A stretch of 64,000 nt of DNA from an uncultured Brevundimonas sp. GTDB taxonomy: Bacteria; Pseudomonadota; Alphaproteobacteria; Caulobacterales; Caulobacteraceae. Below the pieces are notes generated by a model. The model did not search any database and had not been told where the DNA came from. It worked only from the letters and a program-made list of their open reading frames with translations. Location: NCBI RefSeq assembly GCF_937863155.1, contig NZ_CALMFB010000070.1, forward strand, positions 124,001 through 188,000, read 5' to 3'. The translations under genes were made by a program, and so were the position numbers. Positions 27,397 to 35,685 of the stretch are shown piece after piece. Position 1 is the first letter of the stretch. Every line of letters begins with the position of its first letter.

Positions 27397-27864
27397 ATGC
27401 GTACCTATGATTTCTCGCCGCTGTACCGTTCGGCCGTCGGTTTCGACCGTCTGGCCGGTCTGCTGGAAAGCGCCGCGCGCACCAGCCAGGAAAACGGCTG
27501 GCCCCCCTACAACATCGAGACCACGGGCGAGAACGCCTATCGCATCGAGATCGCCGTCGCCGGCTTCACGCCCGACGAGCTGAACATCGAGGTGAAGGAG
27601 AATCTGCTGACCGTCACCGGTCGCAAGGCCGCCAATGACGAGGCGGTCGCCAGCCGCACCTTCCTGCATCGCGGCCTGGCCGAGCGCGACTTCGAGCGCC
27701 GGTTCCAGCTGGCCGACTATGTGGTCGTGACCGGGGCGGACCTGTCGAACGGCCTGCTGTCGATCACCCTGGAGCGCCAGCTGCCCGAGGCGCTGAAGCC
27801 CCGGCGCATCGAGATCGCCGCCGGCCAGCCGCTGATCGAAGGCAAGGCCAAGAAGGCCGCCTGA
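27397..27864 (+). CDS. Small heat-shock protein, Hsp20/IbpA family
   Basis: 155 residues. The alpha-crystallin domain spans about residues 35-130: [51 protein letters not shown] and [14 protein letters not shown]. The C-terminal anchoring motif is RRIEIAA, of IxI type. It holds unfolding proteins for refolding by DnaK. The ATG follows CAGGAGG. A sigma-32-type promoter and ROSE-like leader indicate double heat control, and a terminator follows. Confidence 0.95.
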   Translation: MRTYDFSPLYRSAVGFDRLAGLLESAARTSQENGWPPYNIETTGENAYRIEIAVAGFTPDELNIEVKENLLTVTGRKAANDEAVASRTFLHRGLAERDFERRFQLADYVVVTGADLSNGLLSITLERQLPEALKPRRIEIAAGQPLIEGKAKKAA

Positions 27865-27902
27865 CCGGCCGCCGCCCCTTTCGAGTGATCCCCCAAGCCT
27901 GG

Positions 27903-27937
27903 AGGGGCGGCGTTCGCGTCGCCCCTTTTTCTTTTTT
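27903..27937 (+). terminator. Terminator of hsp20
   Basis: AGGGGCGGCG pairs with CGTCGCCCCT (one G-T) around TTCG and is followed by TTTTCTTTTTTT, 39 bp after the hsp20 stop. Confidence 0.92.
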
Positions 27938-27939
27938 TG

Positions 27940-29199
27940 TCAGGCGGCCTGTTCGGCGGCGGCGGCCAGGCCGATGACGCGGTCCAGCCGCGTGGTCGCC
28001 AGATCCACCCCTTCCAGCACCGCATGATGCAGTTCGGCCCCCGACAGGTCGGCGCCACCCAGTTGCGCCTGGGTCAGGTCGGCGTTGTCCAGCCGGGCGT
28101 AACGCATGCGGCTCAGCGTCAAGGTCGCCGGCAGGGTGCGCGACCCGCCCAGAGGCAAGGGCCCCAGGCGCGCGCCGCGCAAATCGGCGTTGGACAGATT
28201 GGCGCGGCTCATCCGCACCCCGCTGAGGTCCGCGTCCCGCAGATCGGCGCCGCGCAGATCTGCGCCGTCCAGGGCCGCGCCCTGAAACGCCATGCCGCGC
28301 AGGTCCATGCCGACCATGCAGGCGCCCTTGGCCGACAGGGCGGGCAGCCGCAGCCCCTTCAGCCGGTCGCCCAGAGGCCGCAGATCCATGGAGTCGAAAT
28401 TGGCCGGCTCGCCCATCACCCCGCCGCTTTCGGCCCAGGCGTTGGCGTCCAAAGCACGCTGATACAGGGCCTCTGCGCCCGCCACGGCGGCCGCGTCCGG
28501 GTCACGCAGGGCGCCGGCCAGATCGGCGCTGTCCAGCTTGGCCGCCCCCACGCTGACGCCCGTCAGCACCGCACCCACCAGACAGGCGCCGTAAAGATTG
28601 GTCCCGACCACATCGGCGCCGTCCATCATGGCGCCGGACAGGTCCGCCTCCTTAAGATTGGCGCCGGTCAGCCGCGCGCCGCGCATCGAACAGTCGGTAA
28701 AGTCGGCCTTATGCGCGCTCAGCCCTTCCAGGCGCGATCCATCCAGGCGCGCGCCGGAGAAATCGGCGCCGTCGGCGACGCCGGTCATCGTCTCGTGCCG
28801 CACGGCCGACAGCCCCTTGGTGGCGTGGGGAATGGCCAGCACGCCTTCGCGGAAATCCGCCTGGGTCAGGTCAGCCTGGCTCAGATTGGCGCCGCGCAGC
28901 GACACCCCGCGCAGATCGGCGCGGTTCAGGCGCGCCGCCGCCATATCGGCCCCGCGCAGGTCACAGCCGAACATCAGGGCGCGTTCCAGACTGGCGCCCC
29001 GCAGGCAGGCGTTCTCCAGCGACGAGCCCGACATGTCCGCTTCATCCAGCATGCGCCCCGCCAGGTTCAGCCCCGACAGGTCCATGAATTTCAGCGACAG
29101 GCGGCGGCCCCCGGGCCGTCCCTGGGCGTAGCGTTCGTGGGCGGCCATGAACAGGTCCAGGTCGCTCTGGGTCAGGCGGCGGCGAACGATGTCGGTCAT
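27940..29199 (-). CDS. Pentapeptide-repeat protein, second of a tandem pair
   Basis: 419 residues. After an N-terminal helix-like segment (RRRLTQSDLDLFMAAHERYA, PGGRRLSLKFMDLSGLNL) come many A(D/N)LXX pentapeptides, for example LRGADMAAARLNRADLRGVS and LDGADLRGADLRDADLSGVR. These fold into a right-handed quadrilateral beta-helix. A non-repeat insertion of about 60 residues (around YQRALDANAWAESGGVMGEP) interrupts the helix. The start overlaps the stop of the upstream paralogue (ATGA), so the two are coupled. Cytoplasmic, no signal peptide. Qnr/MfpA relatives mimic DNA and protect gyrase, but nothing here shows that role. Confidence 0.9.
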   Translation of the reverse strand: MTDIVRRRLTQSDLDLFMAAHERYAQGRPGGRRLSLKFMDLSGLNLAGRMLDEADMSGSSLENACLRGASLERALMFGCDLRGADMAAARLNRADLRGVSLRGANLSQADLTQADFREGVLAIPHATKGLSAVRHETMTGVADGADFSGARLDGSRLEGLSAHKADFTDCSMRGARLTGANLKEADLSGAMMDGADVVGTNLYGACLVGAVLTGVSVGAAKLDSADLAGALRDPDAAAVAGAEALYQRALDANAWAESGGVMGEPANFDSMDLRPLGDRLKGLRLPALSAKGACMVGMDLRGMAFQGAALDGADLRGADLRDADLSGVRMSRANLSNADLRGARLGPLPLGGSRTLPATLTLSRMRYARLDNADLTQAQLGGADLSGAELHHAVLEGVDLATTRLDRVIGLAAAAEQAA

Positions 29200-30467
29200 G
29201 CGGCGGCTCCGATCACGTCCAGGCCGCGCACCCCGGTCAGGATGGCGCCGTCCAGTTGAACCTCGCGCGCCTGGGCCCCGTGCAGGCTGGCCCGGCTCAG
29301 GTCCGCGCCGGTCAGGATCGCGCGCCGGATGTCGGCGCCCGTCAGGTCGGCGCCGCGCAGCACCGCCCCGGTCAGATCCGCAGGCATGAGACGCTCCGGC
29401 CCGATCAGCAACGGCCCCAGTTGCGCCTCGCGCAGATCGGCGCCGTTCAGCCGCGCCCCCGCCAGCCGCGCCCCGCGCAGATCGGCCCGACGCAGGCGCG
29501 CCGAGCGCAGATCGGCCCCTTCCAGGTGCGCGCCCTGAAGCTGCACCCCCTCCATGTCCAGGCCGTAGAAGACCGCGCCGCGCGCCGACAGGGCCGTCAG
29601 ATTGTAGCCGGTGATGGATTTCAGCGCCCGCAGGTCCACCTGATCGAACACCGAAGGCTGGCCCTCGGCCCCGCCGGTTTCGCACCACAGGGCGTGGTCG
29701 CGCAGCATCTCGGCGGCCGGCAGGCGCGACACGGGCGCCCCGGTGGGCCGGTCGTCGGTCAGGGCGCCGGTCATGTCGGCCCCATCGGTGCGCCACATCG
29801 CGGCCTTCACCCCCACCAGAACCGCGTCCCGCAGGTCGGCGCCAGTCAGATCGGCGCCCGACAGGTCCGCCCCGGCCAGGTCGGCGCCGCGGAAGCTGGC
29901 GGCCTTCAGATTGGCGCGGACCAGCTTGCAGTCCTTCATGATGGCGTCGGTGAAGTCGGCCGACTGGGCCTGGACGCCCGACAGGCGCGAACGTTGCAGA
30001 TTGGCGCCGGCCAGACACGCGCCCTGAGCCTCGGTGTCCTTGCGGTTCTGGGCCTCGACAATGCGGAAGCCGGCCTTGGCGTCGGCAGCGGCTAACGCCC
30101 CTTCGCGCAGGTCCGCCTCGAACAGATCGGCGCCGGTCAGGTCGGCCGCGCGCAGACAGGCCCCGCGCAGATCGGCGCGGCGCAGGCTGGCGTCGCACAG
30201 GATCACCTCCTGCATGTCGGCGCCGAACAGATTGGCGTTGTCCAGCCGCGCCCCGGTCATGTCGCAACCGATCAGACAGGCGGCGGCGAAGTCGGCGTCG
30301 GCCAGATTGCGGCCCCGAAAGCTGAGGCCCGACAGGTCCAGCCAGGCGAAGACCGCGCGCGCTCCGCCCGGCCGCGCCTGCCAAAGGCGTTCGTGCCGGA
30401 TGCAGATGGCGTCCAGTTCCTGCTGGCTCAGGCGTCGCCGAACGACGGATTGCGGGGCTGCCGACAT
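29196..30467 (-). CDS. Pentapeptide-repeat protein, first of a tandem pair
   Basis: 423 residues with the same plan as the downstream gene: an N-terminal segment (RRRLSQQELDAICIRHERLW, then PGGARAVFAWLDLSGLSFRG), a long run of pentapeptides (LFGADMQEVILCDASLRRAD, LAGADLSGADLTGADLRDAV), an insertion around RDHALWCETGGAEGQP, and a second repeat run ending with LTGADIRRAILTGADLSRAS. The shared conserved head and insertion show duplication of a whole gene. The two products may form a heterodimer; that is inference. The ribodeaminase-gpmA pair lies 78 bp upstream on the same strand. Confidence 0.9.
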   Translation of the reverse strand: MSAAPQSVVRRRLSQQELDAICIRHERLWQARPGGARAVFAWLDLSGLSFRGRNLADADFAAACLIGCDMTGARLDNANLFGADMQEVILCDASLRRADLRGACLRAADLTGADLFEADLREGALAAADAKAGFRIVEAQNRKDTEAQGACLAGANLQRSRLSGVQAQSADFTDAIMKDCKLVRANLKAASFRGADLAGADLSGADLTGADLRDAVLVGVKAAMWRTDGADMTGALTDDRPTGAPVSRLPAAEMLRDHALWCETGGAEGQPSVFDQVDLRALKSITGYNLTALSARGAVFYGLDMEGVQLQGAHLEGADLRSARLRRADLRGARLAGARLNGADLREAQLGPLLIGPERLMPADLTGAVLRGADLTGADIRRAILTGADLSRASLHGAQAREVQLDGAILTGVRGLDVIGAAA

Positions 30468-30545
30468 GGCGACACCCTGCCCCAGACCCGCTTAAGGAAG
30501 GTTTGCGAAAACCGACGTTTCGCCAAGCCCTTGACGGTCGGCCGT

Positions 30546-31172
30546 CTATTCCGTCAGCAGGCCCTGGTCGCGCAGGGCGTCGGCCAGTTCGCCCGGCGCG
30601 GTCCACAAACGGGTGTAACCCGCTTCGCCCAGACGCTTCAGCTCGGTCGTCAGATCGGCCTTGGGCGAGGCGGCGAACCGGCCGTCGAAGCCTTCGCCGT
30701 CATCGGACACCCGCACCATGGGCCGGCCGGTCTCCAGCCGATGCAGATAGCCTTCGTACAGAACCGCCGCCTGGTCAGCCAACAGCCCCGTCTCGACTTC
30801 CAGCCCCGCCTGGCGCAGCCGCTCGACGCCACGGCCCGAGGCGAAGGGCGAGGGATCGACGCAGGCCACCACGACGCGGGTCACGCCCGCCTCGGCCAGG
30901 AAATGCGAACAGGATTTGCGCCCCGACGACCGGGCGCCGCACGGCTCCAGCGTCACATAGGCGGTGGCGCCCTGGGCGCGGGCGCCGGCGGCGGGCACGG
31001 CCTGTTCCTCGGCATGCGGGCGACCGCCGGCCGCTGTCGCCGCCTCGGCGACCACCTCGCCGCCGTTCACGATGACGCAGGCCACCGAGGGGTTGGGCCA
31101 GGTCTTGCCCATCTGCTGTTTGGCCACCGCGATGGCCCGGGCCATGAAGGCCATGTCGTCGGGGCCGCTCAT
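30546..31172 (-). CDS. RibD-type deaminase lacking most of the reductase domain
   Basis: 208 residues. The N-terminal cytidine-deaminase fold is intact: HAEEQAV carries the zinc ligand and the catalytic Glu, and LEPCGARSSGRKSC carries the Cys ligands, as in the deaminase half of riboflavin enzyme RibD. RibD is usually about 360 residues with a C-terminal reductase; here only a remnant ending in LTTELKRLGEAGYTRLWTAPG remains, resembling the last reductase helices. It may be a stand-alone deaminase with another substrate. Its stop is 78 bp before the pentapeptide pair and its start overlaps the gpmA stop by 4 bp. Confidence 0.8.
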   Translation of the reverse strand: MSGPDDMAFMARAIAVAKQQMGKTWPNPSVACVIVNGGEVVAEAATAAGGRPHAEEQAVPAAGARAQGATAYVTLEPCGARSSGRKSCSHFLAEAGVTRVVVACVDPSPFASGRGVERLRQAGLEVETGLLADQAAVLYEGYLHRLETGRPMVRVSDDGEGFDGRFAASPKADLTTELKRLGEAGYTRLWTAPGELADALRDQGLLTE

Positions 31173-31882
31173 CCGATCACCGGCAGGGGCTGGGCGCGGT
31201 CGGCGTCGAGATAGCGGGCGGCCGTCGGCTTCAACTGCGCGTCCAGCTCGATCTCCAGCGGATTGCCGGTCGGAATCTCGACCTCCACGATCCGGTCGTC
31301 AGGCACGGCGAACAGATGTTTGACGATGGCGCGCAGGGAATTGCCGTGGGCGGCGATCAGCACATCATCCCCCGCCGCCAGGCGCGGCGCGATCTCGGCG
31401 TTCCAATAGGGTAGGACGCGATCCAGGGTAGTCTTCAGGCTTTCGGTGTCCGGGATCGGCTGGCCCGCATAGCGAGGGTCGGCGTGGAAATCCCATTCGC
31501 TCCCGGCCTCCAGCGGCGGCGGCGGAGTGTCATAGCTGCGGCGCCAGACCTTGACCTGATCCTGACCGTGCCTGGCCGCCGTCTCGGCCTTGTCCAGGCC
31601 CGTCAGCCCGCCATAGTGCCGCTCGTTCAGGCGCCAGTCCTCGACCACCGGCACGGCGTCCAGACCCGCCGTCTGCAGGGCCAGGGCGCCTGTTCGCTTG
31701 GCCCGTTTCAGCACCGAGGTGAACATGACCGCTGGGCGGAAACCCGCCTGGGCGATCAGGTCGCCGGCGCGCCGGGCCTGGGTCTCGCCCTCGGCCGTCA
31801 GATCGACATCGACCCAGCCGGTGAAGCGGTTTTCCAGGTTCCACTGGCTCTGGCCGTGGCGCAGCAGGATCAGGCGCGGCAT
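31169..31882 (-). CDS. gpmA: 2,3-bisphosphoglycerate-dependent phosphoglycerate mutase
   Basis: 237 residues. The phosphohistidine motif LILLRHGQSQWNLENRFTGW is at the N-terminus, followed by LNERHYGGLTGLDKAETA, the signature of GpmA, and the second catalytic His in IAAHGNSLRAIVKHL. It interconverts 3- and 2-phosphoglycerate in glycolysis and gluconeogenesis. The length is slightly under E. coli GpmA (250) as in other alphaproteobacteria. It overlaps the RibD-like gene by 4 bp. Confidence 0.96.
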   Translation of the reverse strand: MPRLILLRHGQSQWNLENRFTGWVDVDLTAEGETQARRAGDLIAQAGFRPAVMFTSVLKRAKRTGALALQTAGLDAVPVVEDWRLNERHYGGLTGLDKAETAARHGQDQVKVWRRSYDTPPPPLEAGSEWDFHADPRYAGQPIPDTESLKTTLDRVLPYWNAEIAPRLAAGDDVLIAAHGNSLRAIVKHLFAVPDDRIVEVEIPTGNPLEIELDAQLKPTAARYLDADRAQPLPVIG

Positions 31883-32044
31883 CCCAAACTCCGTTGATCT
31901 GTGTTCCGGGGGTAGGCCCGGCGCCCGCGTGGGTCAAGCAGACCCGCCGCACGACCGCGGCGCACCCTTCACGATGATCGTGCGTTGTCCCGGCGCCCGC
32001 CGCCCGGCTATAGCCGCAGAACCTTCGCCTTACGGAAGCCGCCT

Positions 32045-33544
32045 ATGCCCAAGCCCCGCGCCGACCTGGTTCCCAACACCGCCGCCTATGAGACCACGCC
32101 GCTGGTCAAGGCCACGGGGTTCCGGGAATACGACGCCCGCTGGGTGCTGGAGAAGGAGATCAACCTTCTGGGCATCCAGGCCCTGGGCCTGGGGCTGGCC
32201 ACCTATGTGCACGAAATCGGCGTCGCACCCCGCATCGTCGTGGGTCACGACTTCCGCAGCTATTCCCTGAGCGTGAAACAGGCCCTGATCCTGGGCCTGC
32301 TGGAAGGCGGGATGGAGGTTCTGGACATCGGCCTGGCCCTGTCGCCCACGGCCTATTTCGCCCAGTTCGCCCTGGACGCCCCCTGCGTGGCCATGGTCAC
32401 CGCCAGCCACAACGAAAACGGCTGGACCGGGGTCAAGATGGGCGCGAACAAGCCCCTGACCTTCGGCCCCGACGAAATGGGCCGGCTGAAAGCCATCGTG
32501 CTGCAGGATCAGGGCGTGGCCCGGCCGGGCGGGCGGCTGGAAAGGGTCGAGGACTTCCGCGAACGCTATATCGCCGACGTCGCCGAAAAGGTGCGCCTGA
32601 GCCGCCCGCTGAAGGTCGTCTGCGCCTGCGGCAACGGCACGGCCGGCGCCTTCGCCCCCGAGGCCCTGCGCCGCATGGGCGCCGAGGTGATCGAGATGGA
32701 CACCGACCTGGATTTCACCTTCCCCAAATACAATCCCAACCCCGAAGACCACGCCATGCTGGTGCAGATGGCCGCCAAGGTGAAGGAGACGGGCGCCGAC
32801 CTGGCCCTGGGGTTCGACGGCGACGGCGACCGCTGCGGCGTGGTTGACGACAGGGGCGAAGAAATCTTCGCCGACAAGATCGGCCTGATGCTGGCCCGCG
32901 ACCTGTCGGCCATCCACCCGGACAGCACCTTCGTGGTCGATGTGAAATCGACCGGCCTGTACAAGACCGACGCGGTGCTCAAGGCGAACGGCGCGACCAC
33001 CGTCTACTGGAAGACCGGCCACAGCTACATCAAGCGCAAGACCGCCGAGATCGGCGCCCTGGCCGGGTTCGAGAAGTCGGGCCATTTCTTCATGGCCGGG
33101 CCGCTGGGCCACGGCTACGACGACGGCATCGTGGCGGCCGGGGCCGTGCTGGCCATGCTGGACCGCAATCCGGGCAAGCGCCTGTCCGAGCTGAAGGCCG
33201 CCCTACCCGACGCCTGGACCAGCCTGACCATGTCGCCCCATTGCGACGACGAGCTGAAATACGGGGTGCTGGACCGGATCGTGGCCGAATATCAGGCCCT
33301 GGCCGACGCGGGCGGCGAAATCCTGGGCCGCAGGATCGTCGAGGCCATCACCGTCAATGGCGTGCGGGTGCATCTGGAGGACGGCAGCTGGGTCCTGGTC
33401 CGCGCCTCGTCCAACAAGCCGGAACTGGTGGTGGTGGTCGAATCCATGCGGTCCGAGGACGACATGCGCGCTCTGTTCCGCCAGGAGGTGAAGCCGCGCC
33501 TGGCCCGATACGCCGAGATCGGCGCCTATAATCAGGAGATCTGA
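32045..33544 (+). CDS. Phosphomannomutase/phosphoglucomutase
   Basis: 499 residues of the alpha-D-phosphohexomutase family. The active-site serine loop is VTASHNENGWTGVKM, the metal-binding loop is FDGDGDRCGV, the sugar-binding loop is FEKSGHFFM and the phosphate-binding C-terminal segment is VRASSNKPELVVVVES. Members convert mannose-6-P or glucose-6-P to the 1-phosphates that feed GDP-mannose or UDP/dTDP-glucose. ATG 32045 follows GGAAG. The next gene starts within about 15 bp and may be coupled. Confidence 0.94.
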   Translation: MPKPRADLVPNTAAYETTPLVKATGFREYDARWVLEKEINLLGIQALGLGLATYVHEIGVAPRIVVGHDFRSYSLSVKQALILGLLEGGMEVLDIGLALSPTAYFAQFALDAPCVAMVTASHNENGWTGVKMGANKPLTFGPDEMGRLKAIVLQDQGVARPGGRLERVEDFRERYIADVAEKVRLSRPLKVVCACGNGTAGAFAPEALRRMGAEVIEMDTDLDFTFPKYNPNPEDHAMLVQMAAKVKETGADLALGFDGDGDRCGVVDDRGEEIFADKIGLMLARDLSAIHPDSTFVVDVKSTGLYKTDAVLKANGATTVYWKTGHSYIKRKTAEIGALAGFEKSGHFFMAGPLGHGYDDGIVAAGAVLAMLDRNPGKRLSELKAALPDAWTSLTMSPHCDDELKYGVLDRIVAEYQALADAGGEILGRRIVEAITVNGVRVHLEDGSWVLVRASSNKPELVVVVESMRSEDDMRALFRQEVKPRLARYAEIGAYNQEI

Positions 33545-33557
33545 CCTGACCGATCCG

Positions 33558-34835
33558 GTGGTCATCGTCGGCGGGGGCTTTTCCGGCGCCATGCTGGCCG
33601 CGCGCCTGGCCGAGCGGGGGCGCGCCTCGGTCGTCATCGACCGGACCGGGGATTTCGGGCGCGGCGTGGCCTATTCGACGCCGTTCCCGGGCCATCTGCT
33701 GAATGTGCGGTCCGGCCGGATGAGCGCGGTCGAGGGGCGGCCCGGCGATTTCGTCGACTGGCTGACGACCCACGCCCCCGATCACGCCGACCCCGACGGC
33801 TTCGCCCCGCGCGCCCTTTATGGCCGCTATGTGCAGGACCGACTGGCGGCGGTCGAGGCGGCCCACCCCGGCCTGATCCGGCGCGAGGTCGCCGAAGTCG
33901 CGGCCATCACCGAACAGGGGGTGCGGCTGGCGGACGGGCGGATGATCACGGGCGGGGCCGTGGTGCTGGCCACCGGCAACCCGCCGCCGCGCACCGCCAA
34001 GGGTGACGCCAGGGTGCTGTCCGATCCCTGGGCGCCCGGCGCGCTGGACAGCATCACCGAGGCGGACGACGTCGTCATCATCGGCACCGGCCTGACCATG
34101 ATCGATGTGGTCCAGACGCTTGAAGCGCGCGGCTGGACCGGCCGGGTTGCGGCCCTGTCGTTCAAGGGCGTGGCGCCTCTGCCGCACGGATACGGACACG
34201 ATGCGCCCGCCGACCTGCCGTCCGACGCCGTGGCCGGGCCGCTGTCGCAGCGGCTGAAGGCGGCGCGCGCCCTGGCCCGGCGCACCGACTGGCGCGCGGT
34301 GATGGAGGGCTATCGCCCGATCACGGCCCGGCTGTGGCTGGAGGCGACGACGGCCCAGCGCGCACGCTTCCTGCGTCACCTGCGCCCCTGGTGGGACGTG
34401 CATCGCCACCGCATCGCACCGCAGATGGCGGACATGCTGACGCGGCTGGAGGACCAGGGCCGGCTGACCCTCAGGGCCGGGCGGCTGGACCGCATCGAGA
34501 CGCAGGAAGAAGGCTTGGCCGTCCACTGGCGCCCCGCCGATGGGGCCGCCGCTGACCCCCTGACCGCCGCCTGGGTCATCGACTGCACCGGCCCGGCGCA
34601 CGATCCGGCGACCCACGCCCTGACCGCGCCCCTGATCGCCGCCGGCCGCGCGCGGCTGGAGCCGCTGGGCCACGGGCTGGACCTGGACGCCGACGGACGG
34701 GTGCGAGACGCGGCGGGCCATGCGGACGGCCGCCTGTGGATGGTCGGCCCCCCGGCCCGCGCCGCCTATTGGGAAACCATCGCCGTGCCCGATATCAGGA
34801 AACGCATCGAAATCCTGGTTGGCGCCCTGGCCTAG
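33558..34835 (+). CDS. FAD/NAD(P)-binding oxidoreductase (COG4529/FAD-NAD-binding-9 type)
   Basis: About 425 residues. The dinucleotide-binding motif VVIVGGGFSGAMLAARLAER is at the extreme N-terminus, a second one VVIIGTGLTMIDVV lies in the middle, and ATGNPPP is a conserved turn of this family. Catalytic substrate is unknown. GTG 33558 would leave no residues before the first strand; a CTG at 33546, two bases after the mutase stop, would give LTDPVVIVGGG and has AGGAGA about 7 nt upstream, so the true start is probably that CTG. The gene is tightly linked to the phosphohexomutase. Confidence 0.85.
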   Translation: MVIVGGGFSGAMLAARLAERGRASVVIDRTGDFGRGVAYSTPFPGHLLNVRSGRMSAVEGRPGDFVDWLTTHAPDHADPDGFAPRALYGRYVQDRLAAVEAAHPGLIRREVAEVAAITEQGVRLADGRMITGGAVVLATGNPPPRTAKGDARVLSDPWAPGALDSITEADDVVIIGTGLTMIDVVQTLEARGWTGRVAALSFKGVAPLPHGYGHDAPADLPSDAVAGPLSQRLKAARALARRTDWRAVMEGYRPITARLWLEATTAQRARFLRHLRPWWDVHRHRIAPQMADMLTRLEDQGRLTLRAGRLDRIETQEEGLAVHWRPADGAAADPLTAAWVIDCTGPAHDPATHALTAPLIAAGRARLEPLGHGLDLDADGRVRDAAGHADGRLWMVGPPARAAYWETIAVPDIRKRIEILVGALA

Positions 34836-35311
34836 CGGAACGCGCCTTCGCGCAGGTTCAGCCCGTGCTCAAGCCAGGCCTTCAACGCGACCAGCATCTG
34901 GGTCCAACCCATGCAGTTGCCGTAGGAGGCCTTCAGCCCGGTCGGCGTCTGACGCCAGCCTTCCTCGGCGATGGTGACCAGGGTGCGCGCGCCGCCATCC
35001 AGCGGGGTGAAGGCCATGGTCACCGTGGTCATATAGCCGGCCGCGACCACCGGATCGGCGTCGTCCGGCACGCCCTCATTGGCCTCCCATTTCAGGACGA
35101 TGCGGCGGTCCTGCACCACCTCGACCACCTCGACCGGAAAGGGGCCGGGGAAGTCTGCGAACTCCCACTGCACCGTCTGGCCTGTCGCCAGCCGACCGAC
35201 CGCGCCGCCGGTGGTGAAATACGCCGACAGCTGTGCCGGGTCGGCCACCGCATCGAACACCTGATGCACAGGCTTGGACACCCGCATCCCGACCTCGAAT
35301 TTCAGTTCCAT
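34832..35311 (-). CDS. SRPBCC/AHSA1-family protein
   Basis: 159 residues of the START-like SRPBCC fold: VSKPVHQVFDAVADPAQLSAYF at the start, WEFADFPGPFPVEVVEV in the middle and GWTQMLVALKAWLEHGL as the C-terminal helix. Members of this family bind hydrophobic ligands or are called Hsp90 activators by similarity. ATG 35311 has GGGAG upstream and begins the family's natural N-terminus. It is divergent from the ArsR-type gene, a pairing seen repeatedly in bacteria, and probably controlled by it. Confidence 0.9.
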   Translation of the reverse strand: MELKFEVGMRVSKPVHQVFDAVADPAQLSAYFTTGGAVGRLATGQTVQWEFADFPGPFPVEVVEVVQDRRIVLKWEANEGVPDDADPVVAAGYMTTVTMAFTPLDGGARTLVTIAEEGWRQTPTGLKASYGNCMGWTQMLVALKAWLEHGLNLREGAFR

Positions 35312-35345
35312 ACCGCGCTCCCTTGCTTGCATCCGCGCCAGATAG

Positions 35346-35361
35346 GTTATAAAATCATAAC
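35346..35361. promoter_or_regulatory. Inverted repeat GTTAT-N6-ATAAC, candidate ArsR operator
   Basis: AT-rich dyad inside the 50-bp gap between the divergent SRPBCC and ArsR genes, immediately upstream of the ArsR start codon. Its position suits repression of both promoters by the ArsR-type product. Confidence 0.6.
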
Positions 35362-35685
35362 ATGTCAAATTCGGACGATCTGGACGCCGTTTTCCGGGCG
35401 CTGGCTAACCCGGTCAGGCGGCGGCTGCTGGACGCGATGAAGGACGGCCCGCGCACCACGGGCCAACTGTGCGAGGCCGAGCCGTCGCTGGATCGCTGCA
35501 CGGTGATGCAGCATCTCAAGGCGCTGGAGGCGGCCGATCTGGTCATCGTGCGGCGCGAGGGGCGCGAGCGGTGGAACCACCTGAACGCCATGCCGATCAA
35601 GGCCGTGCACGACCGCTGGATCGCCCCCTATGCGCGCGGCGCCGTGGCCATGCTGGCGGACCTGAAGGACCGGGTGGAGGCCTAA
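35362..35685 (+). CDS. ArsR/SmtB-family transcriptional regulator
   Basis: 107 residues with a winged [50 protein letters not shown] and RWNHLN for the wing. No classic metal-binding Cys pair of the ArsR type is present, so the signal is probably not arsenite. The small spacing to the dyad and to the SRPBCC gene suggests it regulates that gene and itself. The stop overlaps the glmM stop by 4 bp. Confidence 0.92.
   Translation: MSNSDDLDAVFRALANPVRRRLLDAMKDGPRTTGQLCEAEPSLDRCTVMQHLKALEAADLVIVRREGRERWNHLNAMPIKAVHDRWIAPYARGAVAMLADLKDRVEA

Noticed and set aside
27903..27937. Bidirectional terminator also serving the pentapeptide genes
   Set aside because: On the minus strand the hairpin is followed by CCAGGCTTGG, not a T-run.
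31931..31982. Small dyads GGGTC-AAGCA-GACCC and CACGAT-G-ATCGTG before the phosphohexomutase gene
   Set aside because: Short arms of 5-6 bp are expected by chance in GC-rich spacers; no supporting context.
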